DNA of 64,000 bases, taken from positions 6,557,501-6,621,500 of the forward strand of contig OX438754.1 of the NCBI GenBank assembly GCA_949316235.1, given 5' to 3'. This document shows positions 28,501-39,768 of this stretch, piece by piece. Within the stretch, counting starts at the first letter, position 1; each line of letters begins with the position of its first letter. The notes beneath the pieces are model-generated. The model had not been told where the DNA came from and ran no database searches. It worked only from the letters and a program-made list of their open reading frames with translations. A program made the translations under genes and the position numbers. Origin of the DNA: Oegoconia quadripuncta (taxonomy: Eukaryota > Arthropoda > Insecta > Lepidoptera > Autostichidae).

Positions 28501-29818
28501 CATTCAGTGTACTAAGTATCGGGAATTTGTCAATAAAACAAAAAATACAAATTATTCATTTAAATTTATTTTATCGCCTTCAAAGTAGGCCCCATCGCTT
28601 GCAATACAACATCTCCACCGCTTCATCCAGTCTTCCATACATTTTTCATAGGCTATTTGCGGTATGGCCTTTAGCTCATTCAGCGAATTTTCTTTTATGG
28701 CTTCTATCGACTCAAAACGTTTTCCTCGAAGTGGTAATTTTAACTTGGGAAATAAAAAAAAGTCAGACGGAGCCATATCAGGTGAATACGGTGCTTGGTC
28801 GAGAACTTTTGTTGAATTTTTCGCTAAAAACTCTTTCACTATAATGGCTGTGTGTGATGGTGCATTATCATGGTGCAGCATCCATAAGTTGTGTTGCCAC
28901 AAATCTGGACGTTTTCGGCGGATACTCTCACGCAAACGCTTCATGACGCCTAAATAATATTCTTTATTCACTGTTTCTCCCTCTGGAAGGAATTCGGAGT
29001 GAACCACACCACGGTAGTCAAAAAAAACTGTCAGCATCACCTTGATTTTGGAACGACTTTGCCGCGGTTTTTTGGGTTTCGGCTCGTTTTCGAGACGCCA
29101 TTCTGAAGACTGTTGGCTTGTTTGCATGTCGTACTCATAAACCCATGTCTCGTCGCCAGTTATTATACGTTTCATAAAGGTCGGATCCGTAGAAGCTCGG
29201 GAAACCATGTCTTCAGCGACATGCTTTCGCTGCGCTTTTTGAACAAAATTGAGCTCTTTTGGAACTAGTCGAGCGGCGACGCGTTTCATGCCTAAAATGT
29301 CAATGAGAATGTTGTGGACGGACTTAAAAGATATGTTCACCTCACTAGCCAACTCTCTCAGACTCATACGTCGATTTTCGAGCACTAGCTTCTTGATTCT
29401 GTCGATGTTTTCTTTGGTCGTAGCGGTTGAAGGTCTACCAGAACGAGGCAAGTCTACTACTACTTCTCGGCCTTCTTTAAAAGCCTTATACCATTCATAA
29501 GCCCTTGTTTTCGATATACACGATTCGCCGTAGGTATTTCGCAACATTTTTAGTGATTCACCACATGAAATATCATTTGAAACACAAAATTTAAGGCACA
29601 CTCTTTGTTCAACAATATTTTCCATTGTAAAAATCGCCGAGGACTCAAAACTATGACCAACAAAAAGTGTAGTTTAAAACAAATTAAATGACAGATCCCG
29701 CTCAAATTTTGCGCGCTAAATCAGTACAGTGCTACCAACATGCAGTAAAAAAATTAGAACGACCTCTTTTACGCGGGTCTTTTTATTGACATATTCCCGA
29801 TACTTTTTACACAGAGTA

Positions 29819-29819
<1 letters not shown>
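28501..29819 (-). mobile_element. Mariner element 1, 1319 bp, apparently intact
   Basis: The element is flanked by TA on both sides, with imperfect TIRs sharing AAGTATCGGGAAT.TGTCAATA (one end reads CATTCAGTGTACT..., the other CTACTCTGTGTAAAA...). It holds a single uninterrupted transposase gene on the minus strand. It is exactly 27 bp longer than the copy at 56161-57452, the size of that copy's internal deletion. The near identity of the two implies recent transposition. A (TA)n tract adjoins the right end, consistent with TA targeting. Confidence 0.93.
28552..29625 (-). CDS. Mariner transposase, full length (357 aa)
   Basis: The N-terminal half (1-115) has the paired helix-turn-helix DNA-binding region (MENIVEQRVCLKFCVSND..., RPSTATTKENIDRIKKL, MSLRELASEVNISF). 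The catalytic D34D triad is D158 in GDETW, D253 in HHDNAPSH and D288 in YSPDMAPSDFF, with exactly 34 residues between the last two. VPKEL stands where mariners usually have WVPHEL. It catalyses cut-and-paste movement into TA sites and acts in the nucleus. The ATG lies about 190 bases inside the TIR, as usual, and the stop is near the other TIR. All expected motifs are present, so it may be active. Confidence 0.95.
   Translation of the reverse strand: MENIVEQRVCLKFCVSNDISCGESLKMLRNTYGESCISKTRAYEWYKAFKEGREVVVDLPRSGRPSTATTKENIDRIKKLVLENRRMSLRELASEVNISFKSVHNILIDILGMKRVAARLVPKELNFVQKAQRKHVAEDMVSRASTDPTFMKRIITGDETWVYEYDMQTSQQSSEWRLENEPKPKKPRQSRSKIKVMLTVFFDYRGVVHSEFLPEGETVNKEYYLGVMKRLRESIRRKRPDLWQHNLWMLHHDNAPSHTAIIVKEFLAKNSTKVLDQAPYSPDMAPSDFFLFPKLKLPLRGKRFESIEAIKENSLNELKAIPQIAYEKCMEDWMKRWRCCIASDGAYFEGDKINLNE

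Positions 29820-29850
<31 letters not shown>
29820..29850. repeat. (TA)n microsatellite beside mariner element 1
   Basis: About 15 TA dinucleotides in a row adjoin the right terminus of the mariner element. The tract is probably the insertion target. Confidence 0.9.
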
Positions 29851-29851
<1 letters not shown>

Positions 29852-29934
29852 CTATTTAGGTATTTAATATATATGTATAAATGTATGGTTTTAGTTTTTG
29901 TTTATTAAATAAGTAATTGATTATGTAGGTATTT

Positions 29935-30132
29935 CATATCTGCATCCGTGTTTTGCACAACCTGCCTGTTCTATAAAATTATACTCCTACACCCAAAGGT
30001 TGCATGGAAGAGATCGCTTTTAGTGATAAGGCCGCCTAATTGTACTCTTATCAGTATTGTGTTTGTAAAATGTATGTTCTCCTTTTGTACAATAAAGTGT
30101 ATTTGAATTGTATTGTATTGTATTGTATTGTA
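29935..30132 (+). repeat. LINE 3' UTR ending in a (TTGTA)n tail
   Basis: It carries CATCCGTGTTTTGCACAACC, TCCTACACCCAAAGGTTGC, AAGAGATCGCTTTTAGTGA, TAAGGCCGCCTAATTG and TTGTACAATAAAGTG, followed by several TTGTA repeats at 30105-30132. It is the plus-orientation counterpart of 23580-23790. The pentamer tail is typical of some non-LTR elements lacking a plain poly(A). Confidence 0.75.
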
Positions 30133-30390
30133 CCGCCACTGATCCATGGATGTTTATCATCTAAAATCGAAATAGTCTGATATTTATAATATGCTTCCTT
30201 AATAAGTTTCTGTTTTATAGTGTCTTTAAATTTATTGAAAGGAAGATTTTGTACATCAACAGGCACCTTATTGAAAAAGCGTATACAATAGATTACCCTG
30301 TGAATACTGACTTTGCGGAGGCGACTTATGTGACCAGCAAGTTTATCTAAATTTCTTGTATTGACAACATGTTTGTCACTATTTTTCCTA
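30133..30390 (-). pseudogene. C-terminal fragment of a LINE reverse transcriptase
   Basis: The minus-strand frame reads ...NLDKLAGHISRLRKV, FFNKVPVDVQNLPFNKFKDT, IKQKLIKEAYYKYQTI and ends near DDKHPWISGG. This matches the familiar C-terminus of insect LINE reverse transcriptases (FNKLP...LP...FK..IK..L...AYY). Only about 80 codons remain. It abuts the tail of the plus-strand LINE 3' end, giving a tail-to-tail pair. Confidence 0.7.
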
Positions 30391-31599
30391 AATTATGTTA
30401 TATTTATCATTATTATTAGTAAATGAGGAACGTTCAAATATTAATGAAAATTGATATACAAACATTTCAGCTTTTCAAGCCACGAAATATTTTATTCACA
30501 TGCGTGTTAGGTAAATCAATAAAATATTTTTATAAAACAGAATTGGCATCCGCCACACCACCAGCATCCGGGCGCGCTGACGTAGTTCGCGATGTAACGG
30601 GAGCGACGACGTACTACACGCAACGAATGTTAATCAACTAGATAAGTAATACATTGACGGAGCCCAGAAACTAACATATAATGCACAATTTTAATAAACT
30701 CAGTAATAATATCGTGACAAATTATTAAAAAATATAGATGGAGAAATCATCCTTCTATCATTCTTGCGAAAATACGAGAAACTGACCAACCTGAATTATT
30801 CATCGAATATTAAAATACAATTGTACTCTTTATTATGCACCAAAAGTAATAATATAACATCTCGTATCCTTTTATGGATCCTTTTAATGAAGGTAAATTA
30901 TGATTTTCACGCACGATAAAGACAAATTGAGAGCATTTAAAGCCACAATCGATGGAGTATCGAATCGCAAAGTTTATCAGGACATAAAATGGTAACACTT
31001 AAGTTAGTTTGAATAAGGCCCCATGCTGTGTGTAAGAAGAATTATGAACGATTAAATAATGACAACACTTTTAAGAAATTATGAGAAAAAGTATAAACAT
31101 TATGATTAAATGGACGCTAGACGAGAGGTGTTGAACTCGAAGTATACCTCGGTGGCTGTAAGGTAGACGATTACGGATGACACGGATGTCGAACCTGAAT
31201 AGAGAGCTCAGTTCAAGGAGACCTATGTCAAGAATTAAAAAGCGAGATGATGCAGAACACGTGCATTGAGAATGGCCGACTCTACGTAGGAATTCACAAG
31301 TTAAACAAAATAAGTTATATTTCTGTGGATGAATATTGAACGTTAGCATCATCGGTAAAAAATCAAAAATAAGTTTATGCAAGTATAAGTTTTCTCTACA
31401 AAACTATTAAGTTATTAATACACGTACAATATGTCATTACATTATTAAAGTAGCAGCAGATAACAATTATAGTAATAGCAAACCATCATCGTCAGCACGT
31501 GACTCCGCACCCACACCGTTATCCACATCACAAACAATGGATAGAGTACGGTATCTTTAACATGATTGTCATGTTAATGTCTATTCCGGTACAGAGGAT
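30391..31599. other. Gene-free DNA
   Basis: No exon or named repeat recognised. A modestly GC-rich patch near 30545-30620 (CCACCAGCATCCGGGCGCGC) has no open frame of note. Confidence 0.5.
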
Positions 31600-32657
31600 C
31601 TATTACGTAAGTCAATCGATGAGTCCATCGTAAACGATTATTACGATCATCGACGTCAAACTCGCGAAATCTTATTACGCATTTCAAACGATTACGAATG
31701 CGAGTGTCATCGATACGATTGACGATGAATGAATGATCTCTCATACAAAAGTAATGACATCGGCATTACCTATGCACATCGTATACGATTCAAACGTTAT
31801 CGATAAAGGTGAGTCGGGGTTTACCCCAATCGTATTCGTATTCACTATAGGTACTAAGAATTCTTATGATTCTTTTGTTATTGCAAAAAAATATTATTTC
31901 AAAAACGTGTTTTACGTTTATTAGTTAAGCTAGTACTCCTACTAATAATTTGTAGAACAAATACCTTTTCCAAAAAGTGAATATTTCGACAAATAACCTA
32001 CTATTATAAAATTATTTTTATTACATGATGATGTATGAGTCATGTAGATGATCGAAGCTTGTATCAAACAATATTTTTAATGGTTCCTACGTAATTTTCC
32101 AGAAATTTCTCCGAAATGATAATTAAAGAAGTACAATATTGTTTCATGTAAAATGTTGTTTAATGTTTTACTTTAACTTGAAAACTTGTTGTTCTTATTA
32201 CGTAAAAAATGTAGTAACACGATTAGCAGTAAAAATACTATGGGTTCTTTTACAAATTTTATTGGCTTTGATTCCCCGATAAATTCCCGATTTAAATTAT
32301 TCCTCACTCTCTATTTTCCCACAAATCGAGGAATTTTTTCGTAATTGGCAGCACTGCATGTACAAATTTGGTAGGTTAGAAATTATGTAATGCAAAAATA
32401 GAGTGAGATAATGTTATTCTGGGTATAAGGGCATCCCTTTCTATTGCGCTCTTTTAGCCCAAGGTGTTAACGAAAAAAGTACACAATAGCGCCGTCTAGT
32501 GTCGAGTAGCAATACTTTTGGACAATTCCAATATCATTCATTCATTGTATACGAGTGTCAAACGACGACATACGTAATGCAGTAACTTTTATACGAGTGG
32601 TCGATGATCGTAAACGATGGCCGATGGCCGATTGAAACGTTTAAATTTACGTAATAG
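31600..32657. mobile_element. 1.06-kb element with CTATTACGTAA termini and CGAT-rich subterminal repeats
   Basis: CTATTACGTAA at 31600 and TTACGTAATAG ending at 32657 are inverted. Further inside, both ends contain CATCGT..ACGATCATCGAC-like motifs and, about 130 bp in, ATGAATGAATGAT in inverted orientation. The subterminal DNA is packed with CGAT/ATCG motifs. The central part has no transposase frame. It is probably a non-autonomous DNA transposon of unknown superfamily. Confidence 0.6.
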
Positions 32658-33796
32658 GCTCGCAGATCTTTATAATTGCCATGGTATTGTACAAACGGTA
32701 GAAAGTAGTTATTGTGGATTAGCAGTTTACTATGTGAATTATTAGGCTAAGTACGGTTATGAATGACGAAATGCGACAAATACCTATGTGTAGTTAGAAA
32801 CCAAATTTTGTGACACATTTATTTGTTCGCATATTTTATAGTAAAAATATGATGCAAAATATTACTGGTGTATACAAGTCATTGGTACCTACTTATTCAC
32901 TTTGATTTCTTTAAACAGAATAATTCACAGAATTTGGTGTGTATGTATATGTATATATGGATCCAGGATTTAAAGGAACAATAGAGTAGTAAACGTCACG
33001 AATAAATTCCAGAGTAAGGCCGATAAAAAGTAAGTACATGAACAAAAGGTTCATAATATTTAAAGGCCCAAGTATAGGACCCTGCGGTAAACCGCTAACG
33101 ACACATAGTTCAATGACTCATTCACTCTCGCTCTCACTTGTAATCGGTGGTATTATCAAACTATATCGCCATCTCGACCATATCTTCGGTCCTACAGACA
33201 AGTAAAGCGATATTCCATTTAATGCTCCACGCAGTGAAATGACTCTGAATTTTTTTAAACTTAAATAAAGTTAAGTTATGAAAATAAAAGAAGGCTTTGC
33301 AAATTAATTTTTAAATTGTAGCTACAGAAAGTTCTGTTTTATGTGAAGAATAGTTTTTATTAGCAGCTGTGAACACTAAGTTTAAAAGTAAGCACGAAGG
33401 AGATAACTACTTAAAATCAGCTTTATTCAGTTATTTATTATTTTAATAAATAATTATAAATGCAGAAGTGACTTTGACGAAAGTACATTTGTTAAACAAA
33501 CTTTACATACTATTGTACAACTAGGCGAGCTTATCGCTAATGAGCGAGTTCTACCAAACAAACTTTGTTGTCAACAACAACAAGCTAAGTTGTCATTTGG
33601 ACGAATGCTCCCACGCAAAGCAATGGAAATTGTGCCGTGGTCGGTCGGAAAACTTTACGTCTGTGTGACTGTTAATAATGATGTATGAACTTGTTCTTTT
33701 CTTGACCTTTGGAGGACCCCACGGAAAATAAAATCCTCGTGAATTCAAAATGAAATACTTTTAATTCGTCTTTACTCTAGTCACTTTTATTATTTG
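32658..33796. other. Gene-free DNA with a LINE tail fragment
   Basis: Around 33480-33560 a LINE 3' end is discernible in minus orientation (TACTATTGTACAACTAGGCG, AGCTTATCGCTAATGAGCGA). Otherwise nothing recognised. Confidence 0.45.
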
Positions 33797-34036
33797 ACGA
33801 CCTGTTTGATGTAGTGGTTAGAAACTCTGACTGCTATGCAAAATGGGTGCGGGTTCGAATCCCGCGAGGGGCATATGTGTGTATGATAAATACGAGTTAT
33901 GGATGATTTTCATTTATACAAAAAAAATGTATTTGTGTAGTGTATCAACCATTTGGTATCCATAGTACAAGCCTAGTTGCTTACTGTGGCACTAGATACG
34001 TTGTGTATATGTGCAAATATATTTATTTATTATAGA
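33797..34036 (+). repeat. Full-length family-2 tRNA-derived SINE
   Basis: GACGACCTGTTTGATGTAGT, GGTTAGAAACTCTGACTGCT and GCGGGTTCGAATCCCGCGAG form a complete tRNA-like head with A and B boxes. The body ATGTATTTGTGTAG, CAACCATTTGGTATCCATAG and TTGCTTACTGTGGCACTAGA follows, with a TTTATTTATTA tail. Confidence 0.88.
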
Positions 34037-34752
34037 GTAAATAACACTAAATCCTTAGCTTTTCGCTTCTTAAAGCGACATTCGTTTGTCTGTATATGTA
34101 TTTATTTATAAACAGACTATTGTCATCCATCAGTGACCTACATAGATGCGGCATCGGTCGCATACCATAGTCAGGGTTACCAATTTTACGTCTACTAAAT
34201 ATACCTATATAATATGGGTACCTATACCTATGCTCTCTATGCGCTATGACTCACAGCTCCCAGTCAGATGACCTAAAGAAAATAGCACTTCAAATATTCT
34301 CATACTGTATTTTTAATAACCCGAAATGCATTGTTACCCACTTACCGACTTCCCTTTTGAAATGATAATAATAAGTACACCTATGACGAATAAATGAAAC
34401 ATAACATGTTTTTGTTTCTATCACTGTTACTACTTAATTTAGACAACCCTGTGTTGCACGACGAGGATATCAAGAAATCGTGAATGTTGTTATTGTAATA
34501 GACCCATCCACACGCAGACATCATCGACGGAACTGCTAACTGATGTCATGAACTAAAACCAAACGTTAAACTGGTAACTAATAAAACTAATTGAAAACAA
34601 GAGCTTTAGCTGATTACGTAATAGCAACGATATAACGTAGTACGCACATTTTATAACGCGGTTAATGCAGAAGGTAAACGAATCTACGATTTCAATTACT
34701 ACACAAGAAGTGATTTTAAATATTTTTAAAGTTACCTTTCGGTTTAACATGA

Positions 34753-35000
34753 CCAGCCCCCGCAGTCTCGACATAGATAGCGATCGCTATACCACCGATT
34801 TCGGTCGTTAAGTCCTAACAATGTTATTTTAAATGGAGAATTAGAGTCTTTAGCATCAAAATATCGGTTTCCATTGAAACTACGATTCAGGCTTCCAACA
34901 AAAACCGATATGATTATGAACACTATAACATTTAGAATAAGATCGTTAGGAGTTAACGACCGAAATCGGTTGCTATCTATGTCGAGACTGCGGGCCCTGG
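34753..35000. mobile_element. Foldback element, 248 bp with arms of about 60 bp
   Basis: CCAG..CCCGCAGTCTCGAC at the left and GTCGAGACTGCGGG..CTGG at the right are inverted. The match extends through ACATAGATAGC and CCGATTTCGGTCGTTAA. The left arm carries an extra 9-11 bases (GATCGCTATAC region). The central 120 bp are unpaired and non-coding. It is a hairpin-forming MITE. Confidence 0.8.
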
Positions 35001-36009
35001 AACAAAATATCTTCAAGTTTTTTGGTGAAAAGTTGGCGAGTGATACAGCATTTTTATTGAAACCGATTTTTGGGTTGTATATATTGAGATTTGATTACGT
35101 CCCTAAAACAAAAGTGGGTGATTGTAGTGCGAAGGCCGATGTAAAATTAAATGCGTGACAGAGCTTTAGTATCCCACATGAAACCGCTATAATCTCCTAT
35201 AAAGCCCTACCTACCTACATCCACTTCGTTGAAGAATTACTTATCTGTGCTTGGACCTGACAAACTTGGCAGTGACAATATAGCTATGACTCTCATAATG
35301 AATGTTTAGTCAGAGATGTTATTGTAGTTGATATTGGATAGCCGAAATTCATAAAAAAGAAGAATAACTTTAAAGTATGTGTCAGACTGTCTATACATAA
35401 CCTCGGCTTTGATGTTTTTTCATGATCAAATAAAAAAAACAGGTTTGTAATACTATTTTATTATTGTTTGGTTGTTAGGAACAAAACAACAAAATTAAAA
35501 AGACTGACTAATTTCAAACAAAGGTAGGTAGGTACAGCTCGAAATGTGACTACGGGATAAAATGTATCACCAATAAATTAATGGTGAGCATTATCTCACA
35601 GTAAATAAAATTTAACTATCCGGTATAAATTTACAAAGTAGGTCAAGAACGATTGCAGTGTTTCATGCCGTGAATTTAACATTCTACATGATATCGTACT
35701 ACCTAGGCATCTACATGCCTTATCTAAATTTGTTGTCTGCAAGTTTGTTCATTTATCTAAAGGCCTAGGTATATCTATGTAGTGTTATGTTGGTCTCAAT
35801 TGTCAACGTCATTTACCATCACGATGCTGTCCCGTTGGGTGGGAGAACGTGATATACGAGTATGCATTCATTTAAGTATAATAGGTACACACAGATGAAA
35901 ATAAAATCATTTTTTGAATGCAGTTCTGGGAATTGATGCTTGATTTTCCACACTCGCAACTCATAATAGTTATAGAAGCCTACTCCAATTATGCTAAAAA
36001 AACTATACC
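35001..36009. other. Gene-free DNA
   Basis: No exon, RNA gene or recognised element seen in this AT-rich kilobase. Confidence 0.5.
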
Positions 36010-36235
36010 TCATCAAGCACCATATCAAGATTAGGACGTCCACTGCTGGACATCAATAAATATTTCGGACACTTACACCAATCATCTAGACCCAAACTAA
36101 GCAAAACTTGTACTATGGATACTAGATGACGGATAAACATACATAAATATTTATATAAACATCCATGACTCGGGAATATATGTTCGTATTCATCACACAA
36201 ACATTTACCCCTCGCCTCGTTACATACACCTCTCC
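36010..36235 (-). repeat. Diverged family-2 SINE body, minus orientation
   Basis: It has TCGGACACTTACACCAATCA, CCCAAACTAAGCAAAACTTG, TACTATGGATACTAGATG, CCATGACTCGGGAATATATG and TATTCATCACACAAACATTT, the order of the family-2 body read backwards. The tRNA-like head is lost after CCCCTCGC. Confidence 0.65.
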
Positions 36236-38120
36236 CATACATTTCCAGAGCGAACGGTTCGTCACACGTATAAATTCTAGTCAGTTTACGATCTATTTTC
36301 TTTCAATTTATATTTTATTGATCTATTTTTTTCTCTTACAATGTCATAGATAGAAATTATAATTATAATATATGACAAAAGAACAAATAGATCACCTAGT
36401 GGAAAATGATCAAACATCGCCCATGACACCGTAACCACAAATATAAATTCGACTCTTTAGACCCCAAAGGCTAGAATATTACAGCAGTTCTGTAGCTATG
36501 AGGGCAGTCTTTATAACAGATCTAACAAAAATATATCTAAGTACAAATTATTGTAATTAGTAGCAGGATTACCAAACAAATACAACGAAAGAATGCTATC
36601 GTCAAACGAGTTTATATAACGACTCTACAAAGAGTTCTTAACATGGAACAAATTTCAAATATCAACGGTTTGCTAGGAACTCGTTTTCTGCTACCAGTAG
36701 ATCTAAACCGCTCAGTCACTTACTATAGGCACATCTAACTTAAAATAGACACGTCAATGAACCTAGGATTTTGACATTGGGAGATCTCGCACGTCTCCGG
36801 AAATACTGGACAGGCAGGCTTGCAATATCAATATAAAAATTTGTTTCATACAAGACATTTATACGTTTAAAAATAAGATTAATATAATAACATTATACCG
36901 ATAACTTTTTACCTATATATCTACTGGGACAACGATTGGCTAAGTACAAAAATATCATAATTAAAGTACATACTACCAACATTATGGCATGCAATAAAGA
37001 ATTGAATTGAATTGAATCATAGTACCTGAATAACCAATCAAAATCTACAAGAGACAGATATTGTAACTTTGTCGTGTGTATTTATTATGTAACATAGTGA
37101 TCATTCTTAAATTAAGTCCCATACCTATTCCTCAGTTGTCTCCTTACTGAGATTTGCTGAAAGATCTCTTATAAAATTATAGGCTATTATAAAATTTCTG
37201 ACTATCTGGATGATAAGAATGCGTGGACATGGACCGCTCGGCATTATGCAGTATATTTTATTCTTATTTTTCTTTGTCGAATCATAAATGGGACAAAAGG
37301 TATTTGAAGTTGTATTTGTATTGACTTATTTAAAACGAGTAACCCCGGAGTTTCTTGCTCGTTCTTCTCTGGGGAGACTGCCTAGTGAATGAGCGATAAC
37401 TGTATGTTATGACGATTTCCAATGTTTTCCTATAACTTACGAAATAAAACATTTTTGATTTGATTTGATATAGCGAGCCTTTCATATATTTTTAATATTT
37501 TTTGTTTGGTTAATGAGTATGCTGATTATGCAATAATGTATTAAATAAATAAGTTTTTTTCCCCAAGGATTCCAGATATCACCTTTCTCTACATTGCCTT
37601 AGTGTCTATAATGAAATATTATTATCGTAAATGGGTTTACTGTCGTTCGGTCGGTATAACTGACATCACATTATCGACAACGCCGTCCGAAAGAACACTC
37701 AATGGCCGACCGATGTTTTCCGAGAAAATCGCTTTCTCTGCAGTAGCGGCACTGCTCAAAGACTGTTGGTTAACTTCGGCTAAATGTTTGTCAACCATAC
37801 GGGTTAATGACATTGTCAAATTCTTGGACGCTTAGATTGCTGTAACACTCTCTTTTTAGTATTCCGTATCAAAAATGTGAGAAGTAACACTTATGGAATA
37901 AATTCGGTGTCTGTCCGTACATGACAGCCGTTTAATTCCGAAACTATTTGTAGACAATTGAAATTTTGTATTATTAAATTTCGTAGAAAATGGTCACCCA
38001 GACGTATCACGTGAAAAAGTCAGAAATTCTATATTAGGTATTTCTTTTAGGGGTAAAAAGACGACCGCTAAATACATTGATACAATAAAAAAATAAGATT
38101 AAATATATATTATATATATA
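36236..38120. other. Gene-free DNA with two LINE tails
   Basis: At 36935-37017 a LINE 3' end finishes in ATAAAGAATTGAATTGAATT. At about 37320-37470 another has CTCGTTCTTCTCTGGGGAGA, GAATGAGCGATAACTG and a TTTGATTTGAT tail. A related fragment lies in eIF2B-alpha intron 6 near 6000-6060. An open frame at 37637-37819 (minus) matches nothing I know. Confidence 0.5.
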
Positions 38121-39162
38121 TAGTGTGGAAAGATAAGTCGGGCGCTGGAGGAAAACTACCTTAAATCCTTAAGCTGGCTCATTTTACTTAAAGAAGACAT
38201 TCCTTTATATATAAAAAGAAACAAAACTGCATTCAAAGATTTTCTAAAACTCGCTTGCCTCGCCCGGGACTCGAACCAACTAAAATAAAAAAAACAAACA
38301 CTCCTTATTTTATTATACTAATCGATAGTATTATTATTCAGGATAAAATTTATCTAACATACATTTGGTCTTTCAACAAGTAAAAGACACGTAACAGTTC
38401 TCTTATCTCTCCAACATTCAAAGACTTTGTATGAAGTATACGCTTGCTAATTTATCGCTAAGTACCTTGTTGAAATCGTCGATCTCTATGCACATTTTCT
38501 TCTTACATGATCCGAGGCGTTCAGTGGAGAAGTTTAAAAATGGAACGTTTGACTTCGTGTGCAATGCGGGACAGCAATTTTAAAAATCGAACGAATTTTT
38601 GGATATTTTTATCAACAGATTTATTCAGTATTGGTTCCCTTACGTAATTGTGTAATAATGGAGTATCAAGAACAATTTGATTTATTAGAAGCTTACTTGG
38701 TTTGCAACGAGAGCTACGATTTAGCTCTGCAGTGGTATCGCGAGAGGTATCCAGACAGACAACTACCATCTAGAAAAACAAAGTAACAGTAGTGTAACAA
38801 ATTGATAGTAAAATAAAGTTAATATTACATTTAACGATCATTTTTATTTTTAAGACCGAATGTTTGTTAGAGAAATTTTATCCTGAATAATAATACTATC
38901 AAAATCTCCACCGACAAGAGCATGGCTCTTAAATCAGATGATGATGAATAATACTATCGATTAGTATAATAAAATAGGGAGTGTTTGTTTTTTTAATTTT
39001 AGTTGGTTCGAGTCCCGGGCGAGGCAAGAGAGTTTTAGAAAATCTTTGAATGCAGTTTTGTTTCTTTTTAAAAATCTTTATTTTGTCTCCTCTAAGTAAA
39101 ATGAGCCAGCTTAAGGATTTAAGGTAGTTTCCCTCCAGGGCCCGACTTATCTTTCCACACTG
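38121..39162. mobile_element. Long-TIR element (arms 231 and 290 bp) carrying a short DUF4817 gene
   Basis: Left arm 38121-38351 and right arm 38873-39162 are inverted and about 95% alike by eye. The right arm has about 55 extra bases (around 38905-38955). The termini read AGTGTGGAAAGATAAGTCGG and are flanked by TA on both sides, suggesting a TA target duplication. Each arm contains GGTTCGAGTCCCGGGCGAGG, which fits a pol III B box (GTTCGAGTC). The 520-bp interior holds a single short helix-turn-helix gene. It looks like an internally deleted derivative of a larger DNA transposon. Confidence 0.8.
38658..38786 (+). CDS. Short helix-turn-helix protein, DUF4817-like (42 aa)
   Basis: From the ATG at 38658: MEYQEQFDLLEAYLVCNESY, then DLALQWYRERYPDRQLPSRKTK and a stop. 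The pattern (aromatic start, helix, G/N-rich turn, A...Y.ERYP.R..PS) matches DUF4817, the N-terminal helix-turn-helix found in many insect transposase-related proteins. The frame is open upstream to another ATG at 38559 (75 aa), but the domain begins at 38658. AATAAA at about 38812 follows the stop. Full-length relatives continue into a longer protein, so this one is either truncated or a stand-alone DNA-binding peptide. The gene sits between the long TIRs of its element. Confidence 0.65.
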   Translation: MEYQEQFDLLEAYLVCNESYDLALQWYRERYPDRQLPSRKTK

Positions 39163-39768
39163 TATACTCTAATAACATTTTTTAAACATATCTTCGGAAA
39201 AATGCTTCCAAATTATCTCTAAAAGTATCGCTTAGTAATTCTGAAAACAATTGGAAATAAGTTGCAGAAATAAAGGAAAATTATGACATTTGTATTCCCT
39301 TGGCTATAATTAGGAATATATTATTATTATAAAATATAATTAGTTTTAATTAGGAAAGTAACAAACTTTGTTTAGGTATATTTGCTTAAAACAGCTGTAT
39401 TGATATTTATAGCTACAAATTGAATGTAAAACAACTGATAGTACGGAATACTCCATTGCGCCTTCCAGTACTTGTTTCTTATGAGAATTGAAATAACGTA
39501 AATAGGAATACATTCGAAGCTAATGTTTATGGATAAATTACTGTAAATAGGTAACTTATAAAAGATATATTTAACAGTTGTTTTGAGAGTGTTACCACAA
39601 ATTCCTGTTAACTCTATGGTTACACACGCATTTAGCTTTTAAAATTACAATGGAAGAACTTTTAATTTTTACAGTGTTTAATCTTAGAAACTTTATCCTA
39701 GACACAGTTCTAATAGAGTTTTGTAATGTGACGTGTTTAGTTGAACAGTGTCCAAAGTTAAAGACCTA
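39163..39768. other. Gene-free DNA
   Basis: AT-rich; nothing recognised. Confidence 0.5.

Noticed and set aside
28664..29500. Plus-strand frames opposite the mariner transposase (and the equivalents at 56480-57426)
   Set aside because: Antisense shadows of the transposase gene; they appear in both copies only because the copies are identical.
37637..37819. 60-codon minus-strand frame (MTMSLTRMVDKHLAEVNQQS...)
   Set aside because: It is protein-like in composition but matches no family I know, has no convincing splice sites in frame, and a stop lies just upstream. I left it unannotated.
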